Assembly: GCF_017356035.1 (NCBI RefSeq)
Contig: NZ_JAFIQX010000002.1
Coordinates: 496,001-560,000, forward strand
Length of the DNA: 64,000 bases
From: Longitalea luteola
GTDB taxonomy: Bacteria > Bacteroidota > Bacteroidia > Chitinophagales > Chitinophagaceae
Reading direction: 5' to 3'
Position 1 is the stretch's first letter. Each line of letters opens with the position of its first letter. Of the stretch, positions 52,589 through 61,765 are shown piece by piece. The notes below the pieces were generated by a model. It made no database searches. It was given only the letters and a program-made list of their open reading frames with translations, and was not told the DNA's origin. Made by a program: the position numbers and the translations under genes.

Positions 52589-53986
52589 ATGAGCAAAAGC
52601 AAAAGATTCCCTTTCCGTTCCCTTATAAATACTATTCCTGTAAAGGGCCTGCGGTTGGCAGTTGGCGGCCTGCTGCTTGTTTTTGCTTCCTGTTCAACCC
52701 AGCGCCAGATCGGAAAAGCAGCCAACACCCGGCTGTTCCTTGATTCCACTATTCAACACGCACATGTAGGCATCAGCCTGTTCGATCCTTCCAGCAACAA
52801 ATATCTGTATACCCATAACGCGAAAAAGTATTTTGTACCCGCTTCGAATACGAAACTCTTCAGCTGTTATGCAGCCATGAAATACCTGGGCGACAGCTTA
52901 CCCGGCATTCAGTACTGGGAAAACGATACGGCGGTATACCTGGTTGGCACCGGCGATCCCACGCTGCTGCATCCCGATTTCAAAAAGAACCCGGTCATCG
53001 ATTTTCTGCAAAAGACAAATAAATCGGTTTACTTAACAGATGTCAACTGGAAAGACAATGCCCTGGGGGCCGGCTGGTCATGGAACGACTATAACGATAA
53101 TTACATGGTTGAGCGCAGTCCTTTGCCAGTGTATGGGAATATCATTCACTGGGTGCAGGAGATGAGTGACGATGCGGCCGGTGGTGCACTGCCCGATCAA
53201 CCCGCTACGCCGTTTATTTATTCCCTTCCTGAAATAAACTGGAAGGTTCGCTTCAACGCGGGGGTTAGCCGAAAAGCTTTTTTTGTACAGCGTAACCGTG
53301 ACGAGAACGTGTTTATGATCACTGAAGGCAAGGAAAAGAAAAAAGAACAGGATGTACCGTTTGTTACGCATGGTGTACAATCAGCCATCGAGCTGCTGCC
53401 CGACACGATCCGGAAACAGATCAACTATCTGCCTGACCTGAAGAGCCTGCCTGCACAATTGAATAAGATCAATTCGCATCCTACCGACTCCCTGTTGCAA
53501 CCCATGATGTACCGCAGCGATAATTTCTTTGCAGAACAATCGCTGTTGATGGTGAGCCAGGTAAAGCTGGGTGAAATGAATAACCGGAAGATCATAGATA
53601 CCCTTCTGAAAACCGATCTCAGTGATCTGCCACAAACGCCCCGCTGGGCCGATGGTAGTGGGTTAAGCCGTTATAACCTGTTTACGCCCAATGACTTCGT
53701 GGTGCTGTTACAAAAAATGCAGCAGGAATTCGGCATGAAAAGGCTGCAGGCGATACTGCCTACCGGCGGCAAGGGTACTTTGAGTAATTTGTACAAACAA
53801 GATAGTAATTATATATTTGCCAAGACCGGTACCTTGTCGGGCGTTGTTGCATTGAGCGGATATATCTATACGAAAAAGAACAAGCTGCTGATCTTCTCGG
53901 TCCTGATCAACAATCACACGGGTAACGCAGGAACCATCCGCCGGCAGGTTGAGGCATTCCTGAACGGCATCCGGAACCGGTATTAA
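52589..53986 (+). CDS. PBP4-type D-alanyl-D-alanine carboxypeptidase/endopeptidase
   Basis: A 465-residue penicillin-binding enzyme of the DacB family (peptidase S13). Lipoprotein-type signal with lipobox FASC-S (Cys35). Active-site motifs are SNTK (S86-K89), SxN in MYRSDNFFAEQ and KTG in FAKTGTLSG near the end. It trims peptidoglycan crosslinks in the periplasm. It lies close to the sigma/Dma pair but has no obvious operon link to it. A TATATTTC box lies three bases before the start. Confidence 0.9.
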   Translation: MSKSKRFPFRSLINTIPVKGLRLAVGGLLLVFASCSTQRQIGKAANTRLFLDSTIQHAHVGISLFDPSSNKYLYTHNAKKYFVPASNTKLFSCYAAMKYLGDSLPGIQYWENDTAVYLVGTGDPTLLHPDFKKNPVIDFLQKTNKSVYLTDVNWKDNALGAGWSWNDYNDNYMVERSPLPVYGNIIHWVQEMSDDAAGGALPDQPATPFIYSLPEINWKVRFNAGVSRKAFFVQRNRDENVFMITEGKEKKKEQDVPFVTHGVQSAIELLPDTIRKQINYLPDLKSLPAQLNKINSHPTDSLLQPMMYRSDNFFAEQSLLMVSQVKLGEMNNRKIIDTLLKTDLSDLPQTPRWADGSGLSRYNLFTPNDFVVLLQKMQQEFGMKRLQAILPTGGKGTLSNLYKQDSNYIFAKTGTLSGVVALSGYIYTKKNKLLIFSVLINNHTGNAGTIRRQVEAFLNGIRNRY

Positions 53987-54049
53987 CAATGTTTTTAAAT
54001 TTTCTCTTTTCTTTCCCCAACCGTAGCGCTATCATACCCCGTATTATTA

Positions 54050-54075
54050 CTAGCAACTGGCAATTGGCCATTAAA
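54050..54075. repeat. short word-repeat remnant
   Basis: AGCAACTGGCAATTGGCCATTAA belongs to the same family as 290-350 and 49872-49910. Confidence 0.4.
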
Positions 54076-54153
54076 CTAAAGAGAAAATAAGCATTCAAAG
54101 AACAACCCAGGTTTAAAAAAGTACGGCTTCAGAACACCAAATATCAGGCTTGA

Positions 54154-54696
54154 TTGTCCACCAATGCTACTGATATAGAACTCATAACCGGTTGTATCAA
54201 TAACAACCGCAAGGCCCAGGAACGCTTGTATAAGAAGTTTTATGGACCTATGGCATCTATTTGCCTGCGATACACCCGTAACCAGGAAGATGCGATCGAA
54301 GTATTGCATAACGGCTTTTTGAAGGTCTTCAAAAACATCCATACTTATGACACGGGCAAGGCGTCATTGTATACCTGGGTGAGAACCATCATCATCAATT
54401 CAGCCATAGATTTCATTCGGCAGCGCAGCAAATTCCATACGCATATTGAACTGGAAAAAGTAGATGAACCAGCCATTGATGCTGATGCAATACAACGAAT
54501 GTCTTCCCATGAAGTTTTATTACTGGTACAGAAATTATCACCGGCTACGCAAACGGTGTTCAACCTGTATGTAGTAGAAGGATATAATCACCGGGAAATA
54601 GCTAACCTATTGGGCATTAGTGAAGGTACCAGCAAATGGCACCTGAGCGAGGCCCGTAAACAATTGCAAAAACTATTACAAACGTTGCAAGTGTAA
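54154..54696 (+). CDS. ECF sigma factor of the dual-membrane anti-sigma locus
   Basis: A 180-residue ECF sigma factor. Region 2 is ERLYKKFYGPMASICLRYTRNQEDAIEVLHNGFLKVFKNI, and region 4 is LSPATQTVFNLYVVEGYNHREIANLLGISEGTSKWHLSEARKQLQK with a helix-turn-helix. It starts with TTG at 54154, directly after a stop in the same frame. No in-frame ATG lies upstream of the conserved region. The next gene, five bases away, encodes its likely anti-sigma. In Bacteroidota this pair is the Das/Dma type. Confidence 0.9.
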   Translation: MSTNATDIELITGCINNNRKAQERLYKKFYGPMASICLRYTRNQEDAIEVLHNGFLKVFKNIHTYDTGKASLYTWVRTIIINSAIDFIRQRSKFHTHIELEKVDEPAIDADAIQRMSSHEVLLLVQKLSPATQTVFNLYVVEGYNHREIANLLGISEGTSKWHLSEARKQLQKLLQTLQV

Positions 54697-54701
54697 GTGA
54701 G

Positions 54702-56576
54702 ATGAACTTTAAACATCCATACGAAAAACACTTAGCGGAGAAACTGGTGCAGCTTCCGCCACCTGACGACCCCGACAAAAACTGGCAGCAAATGAAGGCG
54801 CTGCTCGACAAAAATATGCCACGAGGTGGAGGCGGTTCCGGTGGGTCATACCGCTGGTGGATCGCCGGCTCCCTGTTTGTGGCCGTAGTGGTGGGAACAT
54901 TTTTTGGCGGCAAACAACTGCTTACCAGGGAACAACGCAGCGAAGGGGTTGCCGGTACTATTAAAACCGTTAACAACAAAAAAGCACCTTCCGTTGCGTT
55001 AACCGAAAAAAATAGTGGCCAACCCGATGGTTCGGCAACCGCTAACAATTCAACAGGTTCAACCACCCCGAAAAACCTGCCCGGTGCAGCGTATGCATCC
55101 AATACCGATAGGGACGGCAATGGTGCTGCCGCTGACAACAGCCGTGAACCAGCCGGCGCCGGTAACAATCCCGCTATGCCATCGGCCACTCCGTCGCAAA
55201 ACGATGCGGCTGTTACCAATACTACCGGTAAAAATGTTCCGGCAACCGTGGCTGAAAAAGCCCGAAGTAGCGGAACTGATGACATTAACAGCCGGTTGTT
55301 ACCAGCGAATGATAACGGCCCCGACCTGGCAGAGAAACCAACGAATAATAACAACAAAATTGCCCCTGATCGAAATAAAATCTACACTCCTGAAACAAGC
55401 AATAATAACGATAGAAGAACTGCTAATGATCGTAGAACCAATAACCGTAGTACCGTAAATTTTAAGGGGGATGCCCATCAACCGGCAGCACCGGAAGATA
55501 ATGCGGTAGCAGCTAATACAAGCAGTAATAAGGTTATCAATAAAAAAGGCAAAACGCCCGTACAAAAGCGAACCGGCGATCTATCCAGCTCAAACAGGCC
55601 GGGCAGCGATGCGCGAGGCAACCGGAATGCGTATACGCCGCAATTGTCTTTTCCTTCCCGGTCATCCACCGGTTCGGGCTTACAGGAATCGCCGGTCACT
55701 TATGACATTAATTACACGGGTGCCACCGTACTATCGCCTTCCGGCGTACTTACCCGCGAATTCACTTATTATACCCGGGCTGACCTGTTCCCTGAACTGG
55801 CGGCTAAAAACAGATCGGGCCACCGCAAATCGAGCCGGTCGCCACATGTGCATGAGGACAAGACATTTGCCATAGGGTTATCATTACCGTTGGGATTTCC
55901 GGTAGGCGATCAAACCGCGCTGGCATATAACAGGAATGCCGGCGTGAATACGATTTCTGATTATATTCCATCACCGCATTTTCAATATCATTTCAATAGA
56001 AAGACATATGTGCAGGCTGGATTCCAGTTTTCGGCACCTCAGTTCATAAAACCGCTGCTTTTGTTCCAGGATCAGAAAATGATCCAGGCAGGACCGAATC
56101 TCATAGAACAGACCACCTCCATTCATGCGCGTAAGCTGTATTATTTTAATCTGCCGCTTACAGTTTATCATAGTCCGCTCAGGAATTTTTACATGGGAAC
56201 CGGGTTACAATTCTCATCGCTGTTAAGCGGGGTAGCCAATCATCAGAAGGTTGAAAAGCGGTTTAGCCCGATAGGACCGCCACAGGAATATGTGATCGAA
56301 AATCATTTTGCCCGTTTTAAGAATGACTGGCTTTCCAGCAAGTTGAACGGCAATGAAGTGCGGTTATTACTCGATATGAGCTACTACTGGAGCCGGTTTA
56401 CAGTAGGCTTGCAGTATAGCCAGGCCTTCAATAATTATGTGAGCTTTCAGGTAACGCCTTCTTCTCCCTATACCTTCGATAAGAATAAAAGCCTTCAGTT
56501 CTACCTGCGGTATAACATCTGGGAAGATCAAAAGCGGAAACTGTCTAAAGGACAATCTGCATTATCGCTTAAATAA
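54702..56576 (+). CDS. dual-membrane-spanning anti-sigma factor (Dma type)
   Basis: A 624-residue protein. A short N-terminal cytoplasmic part (1-50) resembles an anti-sigma domain (LVQLPPPDDPDKNWQQMKALLDK). One inner-membrane helix lies at about 52-70. A long disordered linker rich in Asn, Thr, Ala and Pro (about 75-375) follows. The C-terminal third (about 383-624) has alternating beta strands (GLSLPLGFP ... HFQYHFNRKTYVQAGFQFSAP ... FYMGTGLQFSS), predicted to form an outer-membrane barrel. This is the layout of Dma proteins known from Bacteroides thetaiotaomicron, which connect both membranes. It overlaps mutL by 15 bases at the convergent ends. Confidence 0.75.
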   Translation: MNFKHPYEKHLAEKLVQLPPPDDPDKNWQQMKALLDKNMPRGGGGSGGSYRWWIAGSLFVAVVVGTFFGGKQLLTREQRSEGVAGTIKTVNNKKAPSVALTEKNSGQPDGSATANNSTGSTTPKNLPGAAYASNTDRDGNGAAADNSREPAGAGNNPAMPSATPSQNDAAVTNTTGKNVPATVAEKARSSGTDDINSRLLPANDNGPDLAEKPTNNNNKIAPDRNKIYTPETSNNNDRRTANDRRTNNRSTVNFKGDAHQPAAPEDNAVAANTSSNKVINKKGKTPVQKRTGDLSSSNRPGSDARGNRNAYTPQLSFPSRSSTGSGLQESPVTYDINYTGATVLSPSGVLTREFTYYTRADLFPELAAKNRSGHRKSSRSPHVHEDKTFAIGLSLPLGFPVGDQTALAYNRNAGVNTISDYIPSPHFQYHFNRKTYVQAGFQFSAPQFIKPLLLFQDQKMIQAGPNLIEQTTSIHARKLYYFNLPLTVYHSPLRNFYMGTGLQFSSLLSGVANHQKVEKRFSPIGPPQEYVIENHFARFKNDWLSSKLNGNEVRLLLDMSYYWSRFTVGLQYSQAFNNYVSFQVTPSSPYTFDKNKSLQFYLRYNIWEDQKRKLSKGQSALSLK

Positions 56577-58502
56577 TTGCTCCAGGTAATCTTTTTTGAA
56601 TTCGATATAGGTTGGATTGCCTCCTGCCGTAACATTGGGCTGTGCGCATTTGAAGAGGTCGGTAGTGAGGCCGCGCATTTCATCCAGGGTCAGCAGTGTA
56701 TTCGGCTTGATGGCCTGTTGCCAGGCCAGCGAGCGGATCAGCTTCTCCCGGCGGGAGAATTTAAGGTCGCTGCTGAAATGTTTGAACTGTTCCAGTATAC
56801 TTTCTATAGCCAGTTTTTCATTACCTGCCGAAACATCGGCGGGGGTGCCCTGTATTACAAAAGCATTGGCGCCAAATGGTTCAATAAGATATCCCAACTG
56901 GTTCAGGTCGGCGGTCAATTCCTGCAGCAATACCGCATCTGAAGCCGACAACTGCAATGTAACCGGGAACAGACTGCGCTGGGCAGCAATGTTTTTACCA
57001 TTAGCTGCCGCGGCAAAACGTTCGTATAAAATACGCTCATGCGCCAGTTGCTGATGAATGAGCATAAAACCTTTTGAGGTGGGCGCCACTATCCAGGTGC
57101 CATGCAGCTGGAAAAGAAGCGCATTGTCGTCTATGGTGAGTGGTAAATGGCGGGTGGCGAGTGCGGAAAAGCCCTCAGATACATCCGCTTTCTTTTTTAA
57201 TTGATCGATCAGAGACTCAAACTTTTCTTCTCGCTGGCCATTGTTACCGGCAAAGCCCTGGGACGAGTTTTCCATTGCCGATTGCCGGTTGCCGACTGCC
57301 GATTGGTCATTGCCTGGTTCAAAAAAGTCTTTCCAGTGCTTCAGTTCCGTTTTATCGGTGGGTTGAATAAAATGTGCCTGGCCTTTTTGCGAAAAGTTTT
57401 TATAGAGGTCTGAAGAGCGGGCGGCTTCCTGCTTGTCTTCGGTAAATGGTTTATTTACGGCATCCAGTTTCTGGATATCCGGATCAAGATCAAACTCCAA
57501 AGTGGGTGTTATACTGAATTGCGCCAGGGCATGTTTTACTGCCGCCTGAACAAAGGCATACACGATCTTTTCATCTTCAAATTTGATCTCCTGTTTGGTA
57601 GGATGCACATTGATATCAACCTGCGTGGGGTCGAGGTCAATGAACAGGACATACAGCGGGAAGCTGTCGGCCGGGATCATTTCCTTGAAGGCGCTCATTA
57701 CTGCATGATTCAGATAGGCGCTGCGAATGAACCGGTTGTTCACGAAAAAATACTGGTCACCCCTGGTTTTTTTGGCGGTATCGGGTTTGCCTACGAACCC
57801 GTAAATGTTCAGGTAGTCGGTCTTTTCCTGTACGGTTACCAGCCGCGCATTATAATGCTGGCCCAGTACCTGTACTATGCGTTGTTTAAGGCTGCCTTTT
57901 TCGAGGTGAAAGACCTGTTGACCGCCGCTGGTGAGCGAAAAAAAGATACCGGGGAACGACAGGGCCACACGGATGAACTCATCCACAATATGCCGCATTT
58001 CTGCGGCATTGCTTTTTAAGAAATTACGGCGGGCGGGCACATTGAAGAACAGGTTCTTCATGGCTATGCTGGTGCCATTGGCGGCGGCCACGGGCTCCTG
58101 CTTTTTCACCGTGCTGTTCTCTATTTCGATGCAGGTGCCTGTTTCGTCTTCAGCGCGTTTGGTTTTTAATTCTACCTGGGCAACAGCGGCTATGGATGCC
58201 AGGGCTTCGCCCCTGAAACCCATGGTGCGAATGTGGAAGAGGTCGTCGATGTTGCGGATCTTGGAAGTAGCATGGCGCTCAAAACTCATGCGGGCATCCG
58301 TTTCACTCATGCCTTTACCGTTATCAATTACCTGTACCAGTGACTTACCAGCATCCTGGATGATCAATTTTATTTCAGTGGCGCCGGCATCAACCGCATT
58401 TTCCAGCAACTCCTTTACGGCGCTGGCGGGCCGCTGGATAACTTCTCCGGCCGCGATCTGATTGGCAATGTTGTCGGGTAATAATTGAATGATATCCGCC
58501 AA
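56562..58502 (-). CDS. mutL: DNA mismatch repair protein MutL
   Basis: A 646-residue mismatch-repair ATPase. The N-terminal GHKL domain has E31 and N35 (KELLENAVDAG), DNGKGM (60-65) and GFRGEAL (95-101). A variable linker (about 350-430) precedes the C-terminal dimerisation domain. The endonuclease signature DQHAxxERxxxE is HQQLAHERILYE here (about 483-496), and the C-terminal CPHGRP motif is not seen (CAQPNVTAGGNPTYIEF instead). The linker residues about 395-411 (NDQSAVGNRQSAMEN) come from a word repeat inside the gene. Confidence 0.93.
   Translation of the reverse strand: MADIIQLLPDNIANQIAAGEVIQRPASAVKELLENAVDAGATEIKLIIQDAGKSLVQVIDNGKGMSETDARMSFERHATSKIRNIDDLFHIRTMGFRGEALASIAAVAQVELKTKRAEDETGTCIEIENSTVKKQEPVAAANGTSIAMKNLFFNVPARRNFLKSNAAEMRHIVDEFIRVALSFPGIFFSLTSGGQQVFHLEKGSLKQRIVQVLGQHYNARLVTVQEKTDYLNIYGFVGKPDTAKKTRGDQYFFVNNRFIRSAYLNHAVMSAFKEMIPADSFPLYVLFIDLDPTQVDINVHPTKQEIKFEDEKIVYAFVQAAVKHALAQFSITPTLEFDLDPDIQKLDAVNKPFTEDKQEAARSSDLYKNFSQKGQAHFIQPTDKTELKHWKDFFEPGNDQSAVGNRQSAMENSSQGFAGNNGQREEKFESLIDQLKKKADVSEGFSALATRHLPLTIDDNALLFQLHGTWIVAPTSKGFMLIHQQLAHERILYERFAAAANGKNIAAQRSLFPVTLQLSASDAVLLQELTADLNQLGYLIEPFGANAFVIQGTPADVSAGNEKLAIESILEQFKHFSSDLKFSRREKLIRSLAWQQAIKPNTLLTLDEMRGLTTDLFKCAQPNVTAGGNPTYIEFKKDYLEQLFKR
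57272..57318. repeat. word repeat inside the mutL coding region
   Basis: On the plus strand CATTGCCGATTGCCGG, TTGCCGACTGCC and GATTGGTCATTGCCTGG. These are the same kind of words as in intergenic patches such as 33140-33190. The insertion stays in frame in the flexible linker of MutL. Confidence 0.65.
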
Positions 58503-58526
58503 AAGCTACTCCTGATTTTGAGTTGG

Positions 58527-58534
58527 CAAATGTA
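58527..58534 (-). promoter_or_regulatory. -7 box of mutL
   Basis: Minus-strand TACATTTG fits TAnnTTTG, 24 bases before the start codon. Confidence 0.4.
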
Positions 58535-58660
58535 AGATTATTTGAGTGAATGAACATTTACTATAAAGTACAGTAAATACGACGGTTTTGAGGCTTTCAC
58601 CAGCACAAAAACGCATGCAACATTAGAAGAATTTTAATGGTTCAAACCCCTTATTAACAG

Positions 58661-58668
58661 TAAATTTG
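58661..58668 (+). promoter_or_regulatory. -7 box of the GH3/beta-lactamase gene
   Basis: TAAATTTG fits TAnnTTTG, 36 bases before ATG 58705. Confidence 0.35.
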
Positions 58669-58704
58669 ATGTTCATTCTGCCTTATTAAAATCACATCTT
58701 GTAA

Positions 58705-61641
58705 ATGAGGAATACGTTAAGAACCTTTGGTTTTGTTTTATTGATCGGTTTGGTTAATGTCCAGGTTGTAGCACAGCGATCATCCGGTAACCCTGCCGCC
58801 GATCGTTGGGTCGACAGTGTTTTCAATTCTTTATCGAAAGCCCAGAAAATAGCCCAGTTGATGATCGTACGGGTGTCGTCGATCGAAGCTGGCGGTAAGA
58901 TCAAATTTTACGAAAAAGAGGTAGCCGAAGCCATTCACAAATACAATATTGGCGGGCTTTGTCTTTTTCAGGGTGGTCCCATCAGGCAGGCCACCGTCCT
59001 CAACCATCTGCAGGCGATTGCCAAAACCCCTTTGCTGGTGACCATCGATGCCGAGAACGGCGTTGGTATGCGAATGGACAGCGTACAGGGGCTTCCGCGG
59101 CAAATGATGATGGGCGCCGTGCAGGATCAGTCATTGATCTATGAATATGGCCGGGCTGTTGGTGAGCAATGTAAACGCATAGGCATTCAGGTGAATTATG
59201 CACCCGTGGTGGATGTAAATAATAATCCGAACAACCCCGTGATCAACGACCGGTCATTCGGGGAAGATAAATACAAGGTGGCCGAATATGGAATTGCGTA
59301 CATGAAAGGTATGCAGGATGTGGGTGTAATGGCCTGTGCCAAACATTTCCCCGGTCATGGCGATGTGGATGTTGATTCACACCATGATCTGCCGGTCATC
59401 AACAAAACGAGGAACCAACTCGATTCGCTGGAACTGTATCCTTTTAACCAGCTGTTCAGGGCCGGTGTGGGCAGTGTAATGGTAGCCCATTTATCAGTAC
59501 CTGTTATTGATAATACGGCGAATAAGCCCACGTCCATTTCCTATAACAGTGTTACGCAACTGCTGCGCAAGGAGCTCAATTATAACGGTCTCACGTTTAC
59601 CGATGCCCTGGAAATGAAAGGCGTGGCCAAATATTTCCCTGATGGCGAAGCTTCACGCGAAGCGCTGATAGCAGGTAACGACATGTTGTGTTTGCCTGGC
59701 GATATTCCCGGCAGCATTAAGAAAACACGCCGGGCTATCAGAAAGGGAAAGCTCAGCTGGCGCGATATCAATGAAAGGGTAAGAAAAGTGTTATATGCCA
59801 AATACCAGTATGGCCTGGCTAACTGGCTGCCGGTAGATACGGCCAATCTGGTGGCCGATCTCAACAGCAAAGTAGCCACCATACGCCGTGCCATTGCCAA
59901 AAATGCGCTTACCCTGTTACGCAATGAAGAACCAGCTATTTTCCCGCTCTTCAAAGGACGGAGTATTGCCTATGTGGGCGTTGGTTTAACGCAGGATAAT
60001 GTTTTTGCTGAACAGATGCGCAGGGATTACAATGCGGGCGTGTTCTATTTTGATTATAAAAAAGACAGTACTGAAGTAGCGCCGCTGCTGGAACAATTGA
60101 AAAAAAAATATGACGTTGTGGTCATTGGTGTTCACAAGATGTCGCGTTATCCGGCCAAAAATTTCGGCATCAGCAATGCGGCGGTAGCATTGATAAACGG
60201 CATTCAGGCGCAGCAAAAAACGATCACCTTTGTATTTGGCAATCCATATTCCATCAAGAATTTTTGCAACTCACCGGTGCTGATAGCCGCTTATGAAGAT
60301 GATGACATTACCCAGGCTACCGCTTCAGATCTGCTGCATGGCCGTTTTCTGGCAAGTGGTAAATTACCGGTAACGGTTTGTCCTTCGTATCAATATGGCG
60401 CCGGCATTATTGCCAAAAGACTGCTGCCGGCTGTAGCGCCCACCCAGCTTGGTTTTGATGCTGCCAAATTGAATACTGCTATTGATTCCATCGTAAATGA
60501 TGCTATCAGGCAAAAGGCCATTCCGGGCGCCGTGGTGCTCGTAGCCAAAGATGGAAAGATCGCTTATGAAAAAGCGTTCGGTTATCTAACGTACGACAGT
60601 ACCGAGCCGGTTTATCCTGAAACGATGTACGACCTGGCATCGGTAACCAAGATCATGGCCACTACTTTGTCGGTAATGAAATTATACGATGAAGGCAAAC
60701 TGGAACTGCAGAAAACACTGGGTGATTACCTGCCTGTGGTACGTGGTACTAATAAAGCGGGGTTGAAGTTATGGGATATTTTATTACATCAGGCGGGGTT
60801 GAAAGCGTTCATTCCTTTTTACCGCGAAACGCTGGATAATACGAACGGCAATATGCCATTGTCTACGTTGTATAGGACATCGCCGCAGGAAGACTTCTCC
60901 GTTCCCGTAGCTGCGAATTTATACATCCGTAATAATTGGGAAGATACAATGATGACCCGCATCCTGAAAAGTGAGCTGGGGCCGCATGGAAAATATATCT
61001 ATAGTGATAACGATTATATTTTTCTGGGTAAGATAGTGGAAGCCGTTACCCATATGCCGCTGGATCAGTATGTAAAGAAAACATTTTACGATAAGCTGGA
61101 TCTTGCTGCTACCGGTTTTAATCCGGCTTTCCGTTTTCCGCTCGAGTATATTGCGCCTACGGAAAGAGAAAAAGAGTTCCGGAATCAACTGATCCATGGC
61201 TATGTGCACGATCCTGGTGCTGCCATGTTCGGTGGTGTGGCCGGTCATGCCGGGTTGTTCAGCAATGCCTATGAAGTGGCGGTGCTGGCGCAGATGTTAT
61301 TGAATGGCGGCGTATTGAACGGACAAAACTTCTTTAGCCGTTCCACTGTAGAATACTTTAATCAGTACCATAGTGCCATCAGCCGCCGGGGACTGGGTTT
61401 TGATAAACCTGAAAGGGACAATGCGAAACGGACAGAACCATATCCCTGCGCTTCTGCGTCACCGTTAACTTTTGGTCATACCGGTTTTACGGGAACCTGT
61501 TTCTGGGTTGACCCAAAGAATAACCTGATATTTGTTTTCCTGAGTAACCGGGTGAACAGTCCGGACGTAAACAAATTCCTGCGCATGAGTATACGGCCTA
61601 AGGTTCATGAAGCGATATACCAGGCGCTGAAACCTTACTAA
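58705..61641 (+). CDS. GH3 beta-N-acetylhexosaminidase fused to a serine beta-lactamase-like domain
   Basis: A 978-residue exported protein (signal peptide ending VVAQ, about 1-23). The N-terminal GH3 domain resembles NagZ: KHFPGHGDVDVDSHHD (from 213) and the nucleophile-type Asp in TFTDALEMKG (about 300). A GH3 C-terminal domain follows. The C-terminal serine hydrolase has S646-V-T-K649, Y766-S-D and H925-T-G, the class C beta-lactamase / DD-peptidase set. The fusion probably cleaves both sugar and peptide parts of cell-wall fragments. Such fusions are known in Bacteroidota. Confidence 0.9.
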   Translation: MRNTLRTFGFVLLIGLVNVQVVAQRSSGNPAADRWVDSVFNSLSKAQKIAQLMIVRVSSIEAGGKIKFYEKEVAEAIHKYNIGGLCLFQGGPIRQATVLNHLQAIAKTPLLVTIDAENGVGMRMDSVQGLPRQMMMGAVQDQSLIYEYGRAVGEQCKRIGIQVNYAPVVDVNNNPNNPVINDRSFGEDKYKVAEYGIAYMKGMQDVGVMACAKHFPGHGDVDVDSHHDLPVINKTRNQLDSLELYPFNQLFRAGVGSVMVAHLSVPVIDNTANKPTSISYNSVTQLLRKELNYNGLTFTDALEMKGVAKYFPDGEASREALIAGNDMLCLPGDIPGSIKKTRRAIRKGKLSWRDINERVRKVLYAKYQYGLANWLPVDTANLVADLNSKVATIRRAIAKNALTLLRNEEPAIFPLFKGRSIAYVGVGLTQDNVFAEQMRRDYNAGVFYFDYKKDSTEVAPLLEQLKKKYDVVVIGVHKMSRYPAKNFGISNAAVALINGIQAQQKTITFVFGNPYSIKNFCNSPVLIAAYEDDDITQATASDLLHGRFLASGKLPVTVCPSYQYGAGIIAKRLLPAVAPTQLGFDAAKLNTAIDSIVNDAIRQKAIPGAVVLVAKDGKIAYEKAFGYLTYDSTEPVYPETMYDLASVTKIMATTLSVMKLYDEGKLELQKTLGDYLPVVRGTNKAGLKLWDILLHQAGLKAFIPFYRETLDNTNGNMPLSTLYRTSPQEDFSVPVAANLYIRNNWEDTMMTRILKSELGPHGKYIYSDNDYIFLGKIVEAVTHMPLDQYVKKTFYDKLDLAATGFNPAFRFPLEYIAPTEREKEFRNQLIHGYVHDPGAAMFGGVAGHAGLFSNAYEVAVLAQMLLNGGVLNGQNFFSRSTVEYFNQYHSAISRRGLGFDKPERDNAKRTEPYPCASASPLTFGHTGFTGTCFWVDPKNNLIFVFLSNRVNSPDVNKFLRMSIRPKVHEAIYQALKPY

Positions 61642-61644
61642 TAC

Positions 61645-61762
61645 AATTTCTGATTTCGAGATTTAGATACCTGCCTGCGGGCAGGCAGGTTTTGAGATTT
61701 GTGCTGCTTTGAAATTTCGATAAATCCCAAAATCCCGAAATCCAAAAATTTTAAAATCTCAA
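61645..61762. repeat. GATTTCGAGATT word-repeat patch after the GH3 fusion
   Basis: It starts at the stop codon with ATTTCTGATTTCGAGATTT, then a perfect palindrome ACCTGCCTGC-GG-GCAGGCAGGT (61669-61690), then TTTTGAGATTTG and the inverted words ATAAATCCCAAAATCCCG. It is similar along its length to the patch at 42655-42808 and ends at the DinB-like ATG. Confidence 0.8.
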
Positions 61763-61765
61763 ACT

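Noticed and set aside
54617-55357. 246-codon minus-strand ORF opposite the Dma-type protein
   Set aside because: Its reading frame mirrors the low-complexity linker. The plus-strand gene is coupled to the sigma and has clear domains.
57519-58461. Plus-strand ORFs of 166 and 176 codons inside mutL
   Set aside because: Antisense shadows. MutL motifs on the minus strand are unambiguous.
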